NCBI GenBank assembly: GCA_017539105.1
Contig: JAFYHQ010000031.1
Coordinates: 1-56,263 of the forward strand
Direction: 5' to 3'
Length of the DNA: 56,263 nucleotides
From: Erysipelotrichaceae bacterium
Lineage (GTDB): Bacteria; Bacillota_I; Bacilli_A; Erysipelotrichales; Erysipelotrichaceae
The notes beneath the pieces were generated by a model. It was not told the DNA's origin. It searched no databases and saw only the letters and a list, made by a program, of their open reading frames with translations. Position 1 is the first letter of the stretch; each line of letters begins with the position of its first letter. Below, one piece after another: positions 8,187-19,500 of this stretch. A program made the position numbers and the translations under genes.

Positions 8187-9146
8187 ATGGATATAGAATA
8201 TCTTTTGCTGCTGCAGAGATTCAGGGAAGCGATCAATGATTTCCTGACGCCGTTCATGGAATGGATCTCTTTGTTTGCGGTCACTTACCTGGCGCTGGTA
8301 CCGGTGATCGTCTATTGGATTTATGACAGGAAGAAAGGCCTCTTTCCTCTAGCGTCGTATTTCCTGTGCGTGGGAGTCAATGCGGCCATCAAGCTGACTG
8401 CCTGCGTCTACCGCCCCTGGATCAAGGATGCAAGAGTCGTTCCGGCAGGAGACGCGATCACGACGGCGACCGGCTATTCTTTCCCCAGCGGTCATACCGC
8501 AACGGCAGGACCGATCTATCTGGGTCTGGCAAAGGTGTTCTATCCGGTCAGGAAATGGCTGGCCTATGTGCTGGTGATCGTCCTGCTGATCACGGGCTTC
8601 TCCCGCAACTATCTTGGCGTGCATACGCCGCAGGATGTCGTATTCGCGATGCTGGAAGCGATGGTGACGGTCTATGCGATGGACAGGATCTTCCGTTATG
8701 TCGAAAAGGATCCGAAGAAGGAAAACATATTGTTGCTGTTTGAATTCCTCTTTGCAGTCGCGGGGCTGGTCTATATCACGTACAAGCCGTATCCGATGCA
8801 GTATGTGAATGGGGAACTGCTGGTCGATCCAAGAAAGATGATGAATGACGGCTATGGCGATCTGGCCATGATGATGATGTATCCGATCGCGCGTTTCATC
8901 GAGAAGCAGTGGATCCGTTTCAAGCCGGTGGGGCTGAACTGGAAAGGGCTGGTCACGGCGGTGATTGGTGCGGCGATCTTCTGGATGCTGGGGACCTATC
9001 TCAAGCCTTATCTGATCGCGCAGCTCGGGACCCACTGGGGCAAGTTTGCGATGAGCGCGGTCGAAGTGTTCTTCTTGATCACGATCTATCCGTTGTTTAT
9101 CAGGCTGTTCCATCATCTGTCAGAGAAACAGCAGCAATCACAGTAA
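8187..9146 (+). CDS. PAP2 superfamily membrane phosphatase
   Basis: This 319-residue multi-pass protein has the three phosphatase motifs of the type-2 phosphatidic acid phosphatase family: KLTACVYRP (KxxxxxxRP), FPSGHTA (PSGH) and SRNYLGVHTPQD (SRxxxxxHxxxD). It should dephosphorylate a lipid phosphate such as phosphatidate or undecaprenyl diphosphate on the outer face of the membrane. The C-terminal half contains four further hydrophobic segments of unknown role, longer than a minimal PAP2 protein. It starts after AAACGAGG and ends in a bidirectional terminator. Confidence 0.9.
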   Translation: MDIEYLLLLQRFREAINDFLTPFMEWISLFAVTYLALVPVIVYWIYDRKKGLFPLASYFLCVGVNAAIKLTACVYRPWIKDARVVPAGDAITTATGYSFPSGHTATAGPIYLGLAKVFYPVRKWLAYVLVIVLLITGFSRNYLGVHTPQDVVFAMLEAMVTVYAMDRIFRYVEKDPKKENILLLFEFLFAVAGLVYITYKPYPMQYVNGELLVDPRKMMNDGYGDLAMMMMYPIARFIEKQWIRFKPVGLNWKGLVTAVIGAAIFWMLGTYLKPYLIAQLGTHWGKFAMSAVEVFFLITIYPLFIRLFHHLSEKQQQSQ

Positions 9147-9152
9147 CAAAAA

Positions 9153-9180
9153 AGCTCAGGCTGTCTTGCCTGAGCTTTTC
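9153..9180. terminator. Bidirectional terminator between convergent genes
   Basis: Stem agctcaggc / gcctgagct (9153-9161 with 9168-9176) flanked by A-tract and T-tract. It serves the PAP2 gene on the plus strand and the MFS gene on the minus strand. The MFS stop codon lies inside the stem. Confidence 0.85.
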
Positions 9181-10316
9181 TTTGTATAGAACCAGTAGAT
9201 CGGGATACATAGCAGCAGCAGTATCGCATACCCATCAAACAGTACGCCATAACCCAGATCGGAAATGACGAATGCACCGATGGCAGGACCCAGGATATTG
9301 CCGAGATCCATGCCGATGTAGCAGCTGCTGGAAGCGACACCGCTTCTTTCCAGACCCAGCTTCCTGACTGAATCCACCTGGATGGCAGAAGATCCGCTTC
9401 CCTGTCCGATCGACTTCAGAACAGCCGCAAATAGCACCATAGGCAGCGTATATGCCCGCGCAAAACAGAAGGCGAAAACCACCGAGATTGCAAACGCAGG
9501 ATATAAAGTATAAGCCACACCTTTCTTATCCAGCCATTTGCCGGTGAACGGTTTTGTCAGTACCGTCGTAATGGAACTGACCGTATAATACAGACTGATA
9601 TTCGTGATACCCCGGCTGCTTCCGAAGTCTTTCAGATAATACAGCAGGATCCCGTTTCCGACCGACAGCATTCCGATCAGGAACACATACATCAGCAATT
9701 GAGGCGCAAAGAAATTCTCGGCTTTGAACCGGAATTTTTCTTTGGTCCGGATGACCGGTTTATATGGGATCAGATAGGTACCGATCGCACAAAGCAGATT
9801 CAGTACGCTGGCCCAGACGAAGATCATCTCCATTCCGAAGCGCGCATCCACGAAATCACCCAGTTGCGGGCCGATCATCGTCGAGATGACCGTACCGATC
9901 CCGATATAGCTCAGGCCTTCTCCCAGCCGTTCCAGAGGCAGGAAATCGGCGCCGAACGCCATGGATACGGTCCCGCTCAAAGAGAACGCGATGCCATTGA
10001 GTATCCTCACGAAAACGATCATTGCCACCGTATCGGCCTTCGTATAAAGCAGCAGGCAGAAAATCGACAAGACATAAGACAGGATCATCAGATTCTTCTT
10101 GTTGAAACGGTCGCTGGCTGCGCCTGCGAAGGGTCTGCCGAACAGGGCCACCAGGCTCATCAGCGAAGAGATGATCCCGGTGATCTCCATGGGGGCTCCT
10201 CTGGACACCAGAAACGCCGGCAGGATCGGATTGACCATATAGGAAGCCGAACCGCTGATGACACTCATGAACAGCACCATCAGGAAAGGAAGGGTAAAGA
10301 TCGTTTTCTTTTTCAT
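9156..10316 (-). CDS. Major facilitator superfamily transporter
   Basis: This 386-residue transporter has 12 predicted membrane segments. The loop between helices 2 and 3 (GRPFAGAASDRFNKKNLM) carries the MFS motif A. The overall pattern suggests a drug- or sugar-efflux-like member; the substrate is unknown. The ATG at 10316 gives MKKKTIFTLPFLM and is preferred over an in-frame TTG at 10355. It has no Shine-Dalgarno site, but a -10 box TACAAT ends six bases before it, suggesting a leaderless message. A perfect LacI-type palindrome lies about 80 bases upstream. Confidence 0.85.
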   Translation of the reverse strand: MKKKTIFTLPFLMVLFMSVISGSASYMVNPILPAFLVSRGAPMEITGIISSLMSLVALFGRPFAGAASDRFNKKNLMILSYVLSIFCLLLYTKADTVAMIVFVRILNGIAFSLSGTVSMAFGADFLPLERLGEGLSYIGIGTVISTMIGPQLGDFVDARFGMEMIFVWASVLNLLCAIGTYLIPYKPVIRTKEKFRFKAENFFAPQLLMYVFLIGMLSVGNGILLYYLKDFGSSRGITNISLYYTVSSITTVLTKPFTGKWLDKKGVAYTLYPAFAISVVFAFCFARAYTLPMVLFAAVLKSIGQGSGSSAIQVDSVRKLGLERSGVASSSCYIGMDLGNILGPAIGAFVISDLGYGVLFDGYAILLLLCIPIYWFYTKKSSGKTA

Positions 10317-10322
10317 ACTGTT

Positions 10323-10351
10323 ATTGTAGCGGTTGAAAAGAGAGCTTGTAA
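10323..10351 (-). promoter_or_regulatory. Promoter of the MFS gene, likely leaderless transcript
   Basis: On the minus strand TTACAA (10346-10351) and TACAAT (10323-10328) are separated by 17 bases. The ATG follows the -10 box after only six bases, so transcription should start at or next to the start codon. Confidence 0.55.
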
Positions 10352-10393
10352 TCAAAATATGTATCAGTTTCTTTCAAAAAGAAACATCCAAAA

Positions 10394-10413
10394 AAATGAT
10401 AGCGCTATCATTT
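10394..10413. promoter_or_regulatory. Perfect 20-bp palindrome, LacI-type operator
   Basis: The core aatgatagcgctatcatt is a perfect inverted repeat that fits the LacI/CcpA pattern TG-N4-CG-N4-CA, with one more matching base at each end. It lies between the divergent MFS gene and the giant adhesin gene, upstream of the MFS promoter, so it could control either gene. Confidence 0.65.
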
Positions 10414-10532
10414 ACAGTCTAAAGATGGATAAAAAATAGAAAAAAAGTAGGTAAAAACGAACTATTTTCACTATTAAAGTGCCTTATCTATATTTACATA
10501 TATTTTTTTGGAATGTTAAGATAAAGATGGTA

Positions 10533-10576
10533 ACGGAATTTTTCCGTGTTTTTGTGGCCTATAAAATCATATAGGC
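10533..10576 (+). promoter_or_regulatory. Leader with two hairpins before the giant adhesin gene
   Basis: A stem acggaa-ttt-ttccgt (10533-10547) followed by GTTTTTG resembles a weak terminator or attenuator. A second stem gcctat / ataggc (10557-10562 with 10571-10576) ends just before an ATG at 10577, with the likely start ATG at 10592 beyond it. The AT-rich stretch upstream (10440-10520) probably holds the promoter, for example TTTACA with TAAGAT, but I cannot choose it with confidence. Confidence 0.4.
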
Positions 10577-10591
10577 ATGAGAGGGCGTTAT

Positions 10592-13500
10592 ATGTTGAAA
10601 AGATGGTTGTCAATCGTTTTGGTTACATTGATGTTCACCAGCAATATGCCGAGAAACGTCAGTGTCTATGCAGAAGAAGACCCGGTAGTCGAAACCGTAG
10701 AAGTACCAGGTGCAGAAGAAACCAGCACGGAGGAAGAAGAATTACCGACAGAAGAGAATGAAACCGTTGTCGGGGAGGAAACACCGCCGGACAGCGGGGA
10801 AGGGAATGAAGATGTTTCCGAGATAAATGAAGAAGCGGTCTATATCGTTTATGAGGAACTGGAGGCAGTCCAGGTCTTTGGCGACGCCGCTACGGATCCT
10901 GCGATGGCCGCACAGGCTTTGCATGAAGCGACTTCTCTGGATGGCGATGAAATCGATGAAACCGTTGAAGAGCTGTTCCGGGAAGGAGAAACCGAATCCC
11001 CGGAAGACGAAACTCTTCTTCCAAGCCTGGATGGCACACAGATCGAAGATAATTTTGCCGCAAGATGGATCACAGAAGATACGACTGACAACGACGATTC
11101 CGCGTTGCTTTATCTAAGACCGGGCAACAACGATGCTCAGAAGATGCGTCTGCAGATCAACTATGCCCTGTCCGGAGAACACAACTACAACCCTGGCGAT
11201 ATCACGATCACCATCCCTGCCTACCTGTTTACCGATCGTAACGGCAACAAGATCGGAACAGTAACAGTTCCTTATCCGGAAGATCCTTCCACAAAGGCTG
11301 ATTTCAACTGGAAACGGATCGGCGATCAGATCATCATCACCAACACGAAGAAAATGTCTGCAGCTACCAAAGGCTACATGCAGTTTGAATACAGCGGCAT
11401 TACTCCTTCACAGGTTCAGGATATGAAGGTCTCCAACGACTTTACCGCAACCATCGAAGTCGTTACCTGGAGAGGCAACCTGATTGGAAAGACGACCAAT
11501 ACGCTCAACGCTCAGATCGATACGGAAGCACGAATCAATTCCGTTAATAAGAGTCATTACAGCAACAATGTCGCAAGAGTTCCTGCTTCTCAGATCCCAG
11601 CAAGCCAGAGGATCGATGGAGAAGAAGAATATATCGTCGTGTCCTGGTTTGTCTATGGAAACATGTATGCCAACACGAAATATGAAATATCATTTACTGA
11701 TACGATTCCGACGGTAGACGGACATCCGGAATACAACGGTTTTGTGTTGGATTCGACAGCAAAAGATTATATCGATGAAAACGGGGTGTATCACTCCGGT
11801 ACGATCGGAACAGGAACGTATACCAATGGACAGACAAGTTATTATAGCGTAAAAACAGCGTATCCTGCTTCTCAGTTTGAGAAGGATACATTATATGAAT
11901 TCCATAACAACGCTGTCATGACGGTGAAAGAAGTAGATCCGGAGATGACAGAGAACACCAATCCGAATGTCCAGACTACAGACCCTCAACTGGTTACTAC
12001 CGCGTCTGATTCAGATAAGGTGGCATGGAGTTTCCGTGATCCGATCTGGATCGATCCACAAGGTCATTTCTGGGCAAACAAGATCGGTAATGATGATAAA
12101 GCGAAGGGAAACCAGACACATTATTCAAATTCTACCTACAGTGATACTCACAGATACAGCGGAGGCTACTATGGTATTTATCCTTCTGCTTTGAACGAAA
12201 TCAGAGAAGGAAAAGAAAGCGTCCAGTTATCCTATACGGTCAATTCCCGCGGTTACCTGATGCCTTGGACCTACGATTTCGACAACCTTCCTTGGGAAGA
12301 ACCTTATATCCGTTCCGTAAACAACTATTTCAAGAGATATCTGACTCTGACGACTACGGATATAGGACTAAAGATCAATGGTTCAGCTTTGACGATCTTT
12401 GATGACTATACTTATGTTTCCGTTGAGATCTTGGATCCGTATATCTATGATGGCGTACCTCAGAATGTCACTGCAGACGGCGATTACATCGCCAAGTATG
12501 CCGAAGATGGCACGTTCAAGTATACGCGTACCAACGATCTGACCAAAGCTCCTGATATCAAGCTGCAGATCTACCGCAATAGCGCATGGGAAGATTATGC
12601 GACGGTTTCTTATGCGACAGGTTCGCATGTGGTAACGCTGGCAAACGGATCAACAACGACAAATACTGTCATCTCGGTTCCTGCCGACACGGAAAATGTC
12701 AGAACCGTCACAACAACAAACGTTGCGGCGATCGATTATGATATCCGTCCGGTCGTTAAACTGAAGAACAACGCCAAGATAAAAAATCTTGTAGAAGTTG
12801 CTTTCAACAGATCCAATACGCCAAGCATTTCCGTATACAATGGCGCATCAATGAATGTGGTATGTGAAGGCGAGGATCTGATCACGATCACGAGTTCCGG
12901 TTATGATTCTTTGCGCGGTTATACGACAGACACCTATGTCATTCCAAGCAAGACAGCGAAACAGACGAGAACGGATTATGAGAACCGTCTCGTAACCATT
13001 CATTACACCGCGAAAGTGGAAGAACGTTCCTACATTCCGGAAAAGAGCATCTATAATGAAGCAGTTGCTACCAACAGATTGCAGCATGAGACCAAAGGCG
13101 TCTGGTATGACCTTCTGCCGGAGGGTGTTACGCCATTGACCGGCACAGTCAAGTTGAGAGATAACGATACGAAGACCTATGTCTATACGGAAGAAAACTA
13201 CAACAATTCCGGCAGGACCTTGCTGATCGTGGAATGCGACCTTCAGGTTTATCCGACGACATACCGTAGTGGCGACAGCGTGTATTTCATGGATGTTCCA
13301 TCTATTGAATTCGATGCGATCTATTCGTTTGATGCGATCGTCGACTTTGGCGATTATCTGCACAACGTGATCGCTTTCGAATCAGGAAACAGCACGTTAG
13401 GTTCCGTGAGGAACTATACCGGTGAACCGGACAACCCATATTCAAGCAACAACTCTTATACTTCCAGCGCTTTTGCGAACAAAGATGAAAAAGACTGGAT

Positions 13501-16500
13501 GAAGAATCTGGATAAACAGAAGGATGATCCGAATTTCGTTTATGCCGGCGCATATCTGAGAGTCGATATCCTTTCGTCTGCACGTACTTCTTTGCAGAAA
13601 GACGTCGATGTCAACAATGAAGGTTACTTCACGACAGGCGTTTACTGGGAATATGAAGACCAGAACAAGCGTGATGTCTATGAAGGCGGCATCTATCATT
13701 ACCGTCTGGGCATGACTTCGGATACGGCTACGGTTTCCAAGGATCTGATCCTCTATGATTTCCTGGAAGAATTCTATGCCAAGACCGATGAACACGATCC
13801 AATCGATATCGACGCGCCTAGATGGCAGGGCTATCTGAGAGATATCAATTTATCAGCGATCATCGAAAAGGGCTGTGCTCCGGTCGTCTACTATAGCACG
13901 ACGCCGAATCTGCAGATCACATCGACGCCGACATCCTTCCAGGTGATTCCGGAAGTTGCCGATGTGACCAATGAAGAAATATGGATAAAGGCAGAAGATT
14001 ATCCGACTACGGTAGAAGCGTTGAATCAGGTACGCGCGATTGCGATCGACTGCCGTAAGAAAGCTGACGGTACAGATTTCGAGCTGCCATCGGAAGAATC
14101 GATCACGGCGATCGTCAGAATGCAGGCACCGGATGGCGATGCTGCACGTGTAGCCATCGAAAACAATGCGCACGCATATAATAACGCTTATCTGCTTTCT
14201 ACTTCGCTTGATGAAATAACGCATGAACAGATGGAATCGGGCATTGTCAGAAAAGACTATACCAAAGTCGGTCTGATGGGATTGCAGCTGGATGTGAAGA
14301 AGGCTTGGAGCGATGACAGCAACCGTGATGGAATCCGTCCGGCGGATGTCGTGGTCCATTTGATTGCCGATGGGGTCGATACAGGAAAGACTGTGACATT
14401 GTCCGCAACAAATAACTGGAAAGATTCGTTCCTGCATATCCCGTATGCGGATGCATCCGGAAAGAAGATCCATTACACGATCCAGGAAGATATTCCGGTG
14501 GGCTATCGCGTGACTTATGGAAGCAACGATACCTATGATTTAACCGTCACTAATAAGCACGATCCTGAACTGATCGATATCGATGGAATCAAGACGTGGG
14601 AAGGCGGAGAGGAAGAAGAACTGCCTGAATCGATCACGGTCATTCTGAAGGCGAATGGAACCGAAAAGAGGAGACAGGTCATTAAGCCTGAAGAAGATGG
14701 AACCTGGAACTACAGTTTTGCGAATCTGTTCAAATATGAAAACGGCCAAGAGATCAATTATACCGTTGAAGAAGTATATGAACCGGGCAACGCAAGTGCT
14801 TCTTATGAGCCAAGAGTAGAAGGTTCGAGTGAAGAAGGTTTCAATATTATCAACACCTATCATCCTTATGGTGAGATTTATGTGGATAAGGATGTTACGA
14901 ACGTAACAGACGTATCTAAGAATACGGTCTTTGATTTTACATTTGTCTTTACGAAGAATGCGGATGGCCAGGAAGTTCCTGTATTTGATGAATATCCATA
15001 TGAGATCCTGGATAAAGATGGAAACAAGACCGGAGAAGGTGTGATCTCCAGCAACGGTACGATCAGCATCGATGCTGCCCACAGGATCCATATCTATGAT
15101 GTCGAAGAGTATGTCAACTATACAGTTACCGAAACAGAAAAAGACGGATTCGTTCAGGATTCCGCGACAAACGCTTCCGGGACCGCTTATCCGAACAATC
15201 CTGCTGAAGTATTGTTTGTGAACAGATATTCTGCTTCGGTACAATACAACCCGACGGTCAAGAAGACTCTTCAGAATCGCAAGCTGAACAGATATCAGTT
15301 CCAGTTCAAGCTGTTTGAAGTCGAGACGGTCGATGGGGCAGAAGTTGAAACGCTGCTGAAGACGACGTCGAATGGCAATCCGGATACTATCGTATATGAT
15401 GATGACACGAACACGACTGTCGTTTCTTCAACTGCTACTGTAACGTTTGGCGCATTCACTTATACGGTCGAAGATGTAGGCAAGACATATCATTACCGTG
15501 TCAAAGAAACGAACACCGAAAAGCCGGGTATCACCTATTCAGATACCGTTTATGACGTGTTTGTGACGATATCAGACAATGGCGATGGCACGCTGACAGC
15601 GACACCATTATATAAATCGAATGATGAAGATGTTGAAGATCCTGTATTCGAGAACGAATACAACGCAAAAGGAGAGATCACGCTGAAAGCCTGGAAAGAG
15701 CTGAAAGGCGGAGATCTCACGGCAGACATGTTTACGTTCGAACTGTTCGATGACAAAGGGAATCCTGTTTATGTGATCGATCCTGAAACGAATCTACCAA
15801 GCGAGGAACAGGTCACAGCGACGAATACCGCGGATGGTACGGTCGTTTTCAATGGCCTGAAATTCAATGAGACGCATGTCGGTAAAACATTCACTTATGT
15901 CATTAAGGAAAAGAACGAAGCAAGAGAAGACGTTACTTATGACACTTCCGAGAAGAGATATATCGTAACGGTCGTTGATAATGGCGACGGCACATTGTCG
16001 TTCAATACGATTATCAGAAACTACGAACTGGATTCAGAAACAGGCGAATACAAACAGGTTGGTGAAGACAATGATGTACCGCTCTTTACCAACGTCATGA
16101 AACCTGGCTCACTGTCTGTTACCAAGAAGGTCACTGCTGATTCTACCGGTTACGACCCACAGACGGAATTCAAGTTCAAGGTCAAACTGATCGGCGAAGG
16201 AATTGAAGATCAGCAGATTCATTACCATATCACGGAAGCCAGTTCTTCAGCGTCCGGCGGTAGTTCCGGCGGTTCCGGCGATGGCGGCAACAGCGTTCCT
16301 GCAGAGGCGGAACAGACAGGTATTCCGGAGGAAACGAATGATGTTCCTGTGACGGATGAAACGGATAATACTGAAAACGAAGATACGGCTTCAAATCTGT
16401 TTGATCGGATCGAAAGTATGCTGTTCAGAAAAGTATATGCGGCTGAAGAAATCTACAAGTCCGGAACATTCCAAGGTATTAGCTGGAGAATTACTACTAC

Positions 16501-19500
16501 GGGAGAACTGATCATCGGTACAGCCGGTGTAACTCAGACAATGGATCACCAGAATGAAGGAGTTGTCAGGAGTTGGCCTTGGAGACCGTATATAGACCAC
16601 ATTACAAGCGTTAAATTCGAAGGAACCGTAAAAGCGAATGGTTCTATCCAAAACATGTTCTATTTCCCAAATGGAAACGATAATATTACGACGATAGATG
16701 TAACCAATTTTGATACTACCAATGCAACGGATATGCGAGGCGTGTTTGCTGAAAACAGAGCATTAACCACGATCGTTGGAATTCAAAATCTGAAGACCGA
16801 TAACGCTACTAAGTTCCATTACATGTTTAACTCTTGCCAGAAGTTGACCAGTCTGGATTTGTCAGAATGGAAGACTTCAAATGTGAATGCCATGGAATTA
16901 ATGTTCAATCAGTGCTATAAGCTGACTAGTTTGAATGTTAATGGATGGAATACAGGCAAAGTTACAAACATGGAATATATGTTCGGAGATTGCAAAGCGC
17001 TTGCAGCATTAAATGTATCTCATTTCAATACATCAAATGTTACATCTATGCTCAATATGTTTAGAAACTGTGAGTCCCTGACTGCGTTGAATATAGTTGA
17101 TTGGAACACATCAAAATTAACCAATATGGCAGAAATGTTCTATGGGTGCCGGAAATTGCGCTCAATAGATATGCATACAAACGGCCAAAAGTGGAATACG
17201 AGCAAGGTTACGAAAATGTATGGTGTTTTCAATCTTTGTTACGCATTAGAGACTGCAGATGTATCCGGTTGGAATACAGCAAATGTTACAGGCATGACTC
17301 ATATGTTTGCCAATTGTCGGGCATTGAAGAGTTTGGATGTGTCAAGTTTTAATACAGAAAAAGTGACAGATATGGCTGGAATGTTCTATTACTGTCAGAA
17401 ACTGACAAAACTGGATATATCGAATTTTAAAACACCTAAAGTCAGAATATTCTATCAGCAATCGAGTGATTCTAGCAATCCTTGGCATACCGGTTTCTTT
17501 GAAAACTGTTCTCAGTTGGAAGAATTATACATGTCTAACTTTGATACAAGAATAGCAACTGATCTTCAGGACATGTTCACGAATTGTCCGAAGTTGGAAA
17601 AGATTGAATTAGGTGCCAATTTCAAGTTCAAAGGCAACAACATAACCAACACTACGAAACAGGCGATCCTGCCGACTCCTCCGGAGGATTGGACATCAGG
17701 CGAATGGATCCGTGAAGACACGACGGAGTTTGGGCCATACACTCCTGCAGCATTAAGAGATGGATATACATCTGTTATGGCTGGTGTTTGGGTATGGAAC
17801 AAAGTGGATGCTGAATTCACTCTTCAGTTTGATGCGGGTAATGTAGGCGCTGTTGGTTCAATGGCAGATCAGTCATTAGATCCGCGATTGGACAATGTTC
17901 TTCCTGCGAATGCTTTTGTAAGCCATGGCTATGTGTTTGATCACTGGGATGACGGAAACAGTCACACCTACAGTAATGAAGGCACTATCCCTGCCAAGAC
18001 TTACAGCAACGGTGATACAGTCGTTCTTACGGCTGTCTGGACGGAGAAAGACCTGTCTGCCGATATGACAGACGGAGAATTCGAATTCACTCTGTATGAA
18101 GGCGAAACAGCGACATTCGATGACATCCCTGCAGGCACGGCTTACCAGGTCTGGGAAGAAACGCCGGATGGCTGGATCCTGGTGGAACAGCACAATGTTT
18201 CAGGCACGATCACGCCGTTGACGACAGCAGAGGCTGATTTCACGAACCAGTATGAACCGGGTACGACCTCCGTACAGTTCTTCGGTACGAAGAAACTGGA
18301 TGGTTTCGCTGCCGAAGAGAATGCGTTCAGTTTTGAACTGATCGATGACGCGACAGAAGAAGTGATTGAAACAGTCAAGACTTTGGATGGCGGCTTCATT
18401 CAGTTCAGCACAATCGTTTATCGTGAAGCAGGAGATCATTCTTATACGATCAGAGAAGTTGTTAACAGTGATGATGAAAAGATCCAGTATGATACGCACG
18501 AAGAGAAAGTGACTGTCGTCGTTTCAGATAACGGTGATGGAACATTGTCTTCAACTGTTACATATGATGATGACGGTGTAAGTTTCGAGAATACATCGAA
18601 TCCAGGCAACCTGAGAATCACGAAGTCTGTTGTCAATCCAACAGATGAAAACGTTAAAGAAGAATTTACTTTCAAGGTAACGTTCACGAATGAGAAAGGT
18701 CTGCCTCTGGATGGCGAGGAGATCTACTGGTACATCGAAGGCCAGCAGGGCAACCAGACGGAACCGGATCCTGATCAGGGAGATACAGGTGCTGTCGATC
18801 TTTTAGAGCGGATGATCGATCGCATCTTCCGTAAAGTGGACGCAGCAGATGGCGATATCGCTTCCGGTACCTATGATTACATTTCATGGAGAATCACTTC
18901 CAACTGGGAGCTGATTCTTGGTAACGGCGGAACACAGACGATGAGAAACAGAACAAGCAGATCAGCGTCGTCATGGCCATGGTGGAACAGCGCCTATGAA
19001 CCATATATCAAGTCTGTTCGTGTCGATGGAACGATCAACGCTCAAGGTTCCTTGAGAGAGATGTTCTATAAATATCATTCGAACGGTTCAGGCGGAGAGG
19101 TATGGGGCGCCAGCTATCCGAGCCTTACCAGCATCGATCTGAGGGGCATGAAGACCACCAATGTTACCAATATGGACAGCATGTTCAGAGGATGTCCGGC
19201 TGTCAAGACGATCAATGTTACAGGTTTTGATACATCGAATGTTACGAATATGACGTTTATGTTTGGTGTATGTAGAAATCTGAAAACCATCGAAGGCATA
19301 TCTTCTTTCAATACAGGAAAAGTCACTACTTTCAACTATATGTTCGGTGACAGTTCCAGCCTGGATGGTCTGGATGTTTCTAAATGGAATACATCAAATG
19401 TAACCAATATGTACGCTTTGTTCTGGAACACCGGCTTGACTTCCATCGATGTGAGCAAGTGGAATACCAGCAAGGTTACGACGATGGAGTGTATGTTCGG

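Noticed and set aside
10577-10592. ATG at 10577 as start of the giant gene
   Set aside because: It is preceded only by the hairpin strand ataggc; the ATG at 10592 has GAGAGGG at normal distance and gives a normal signal peptide.
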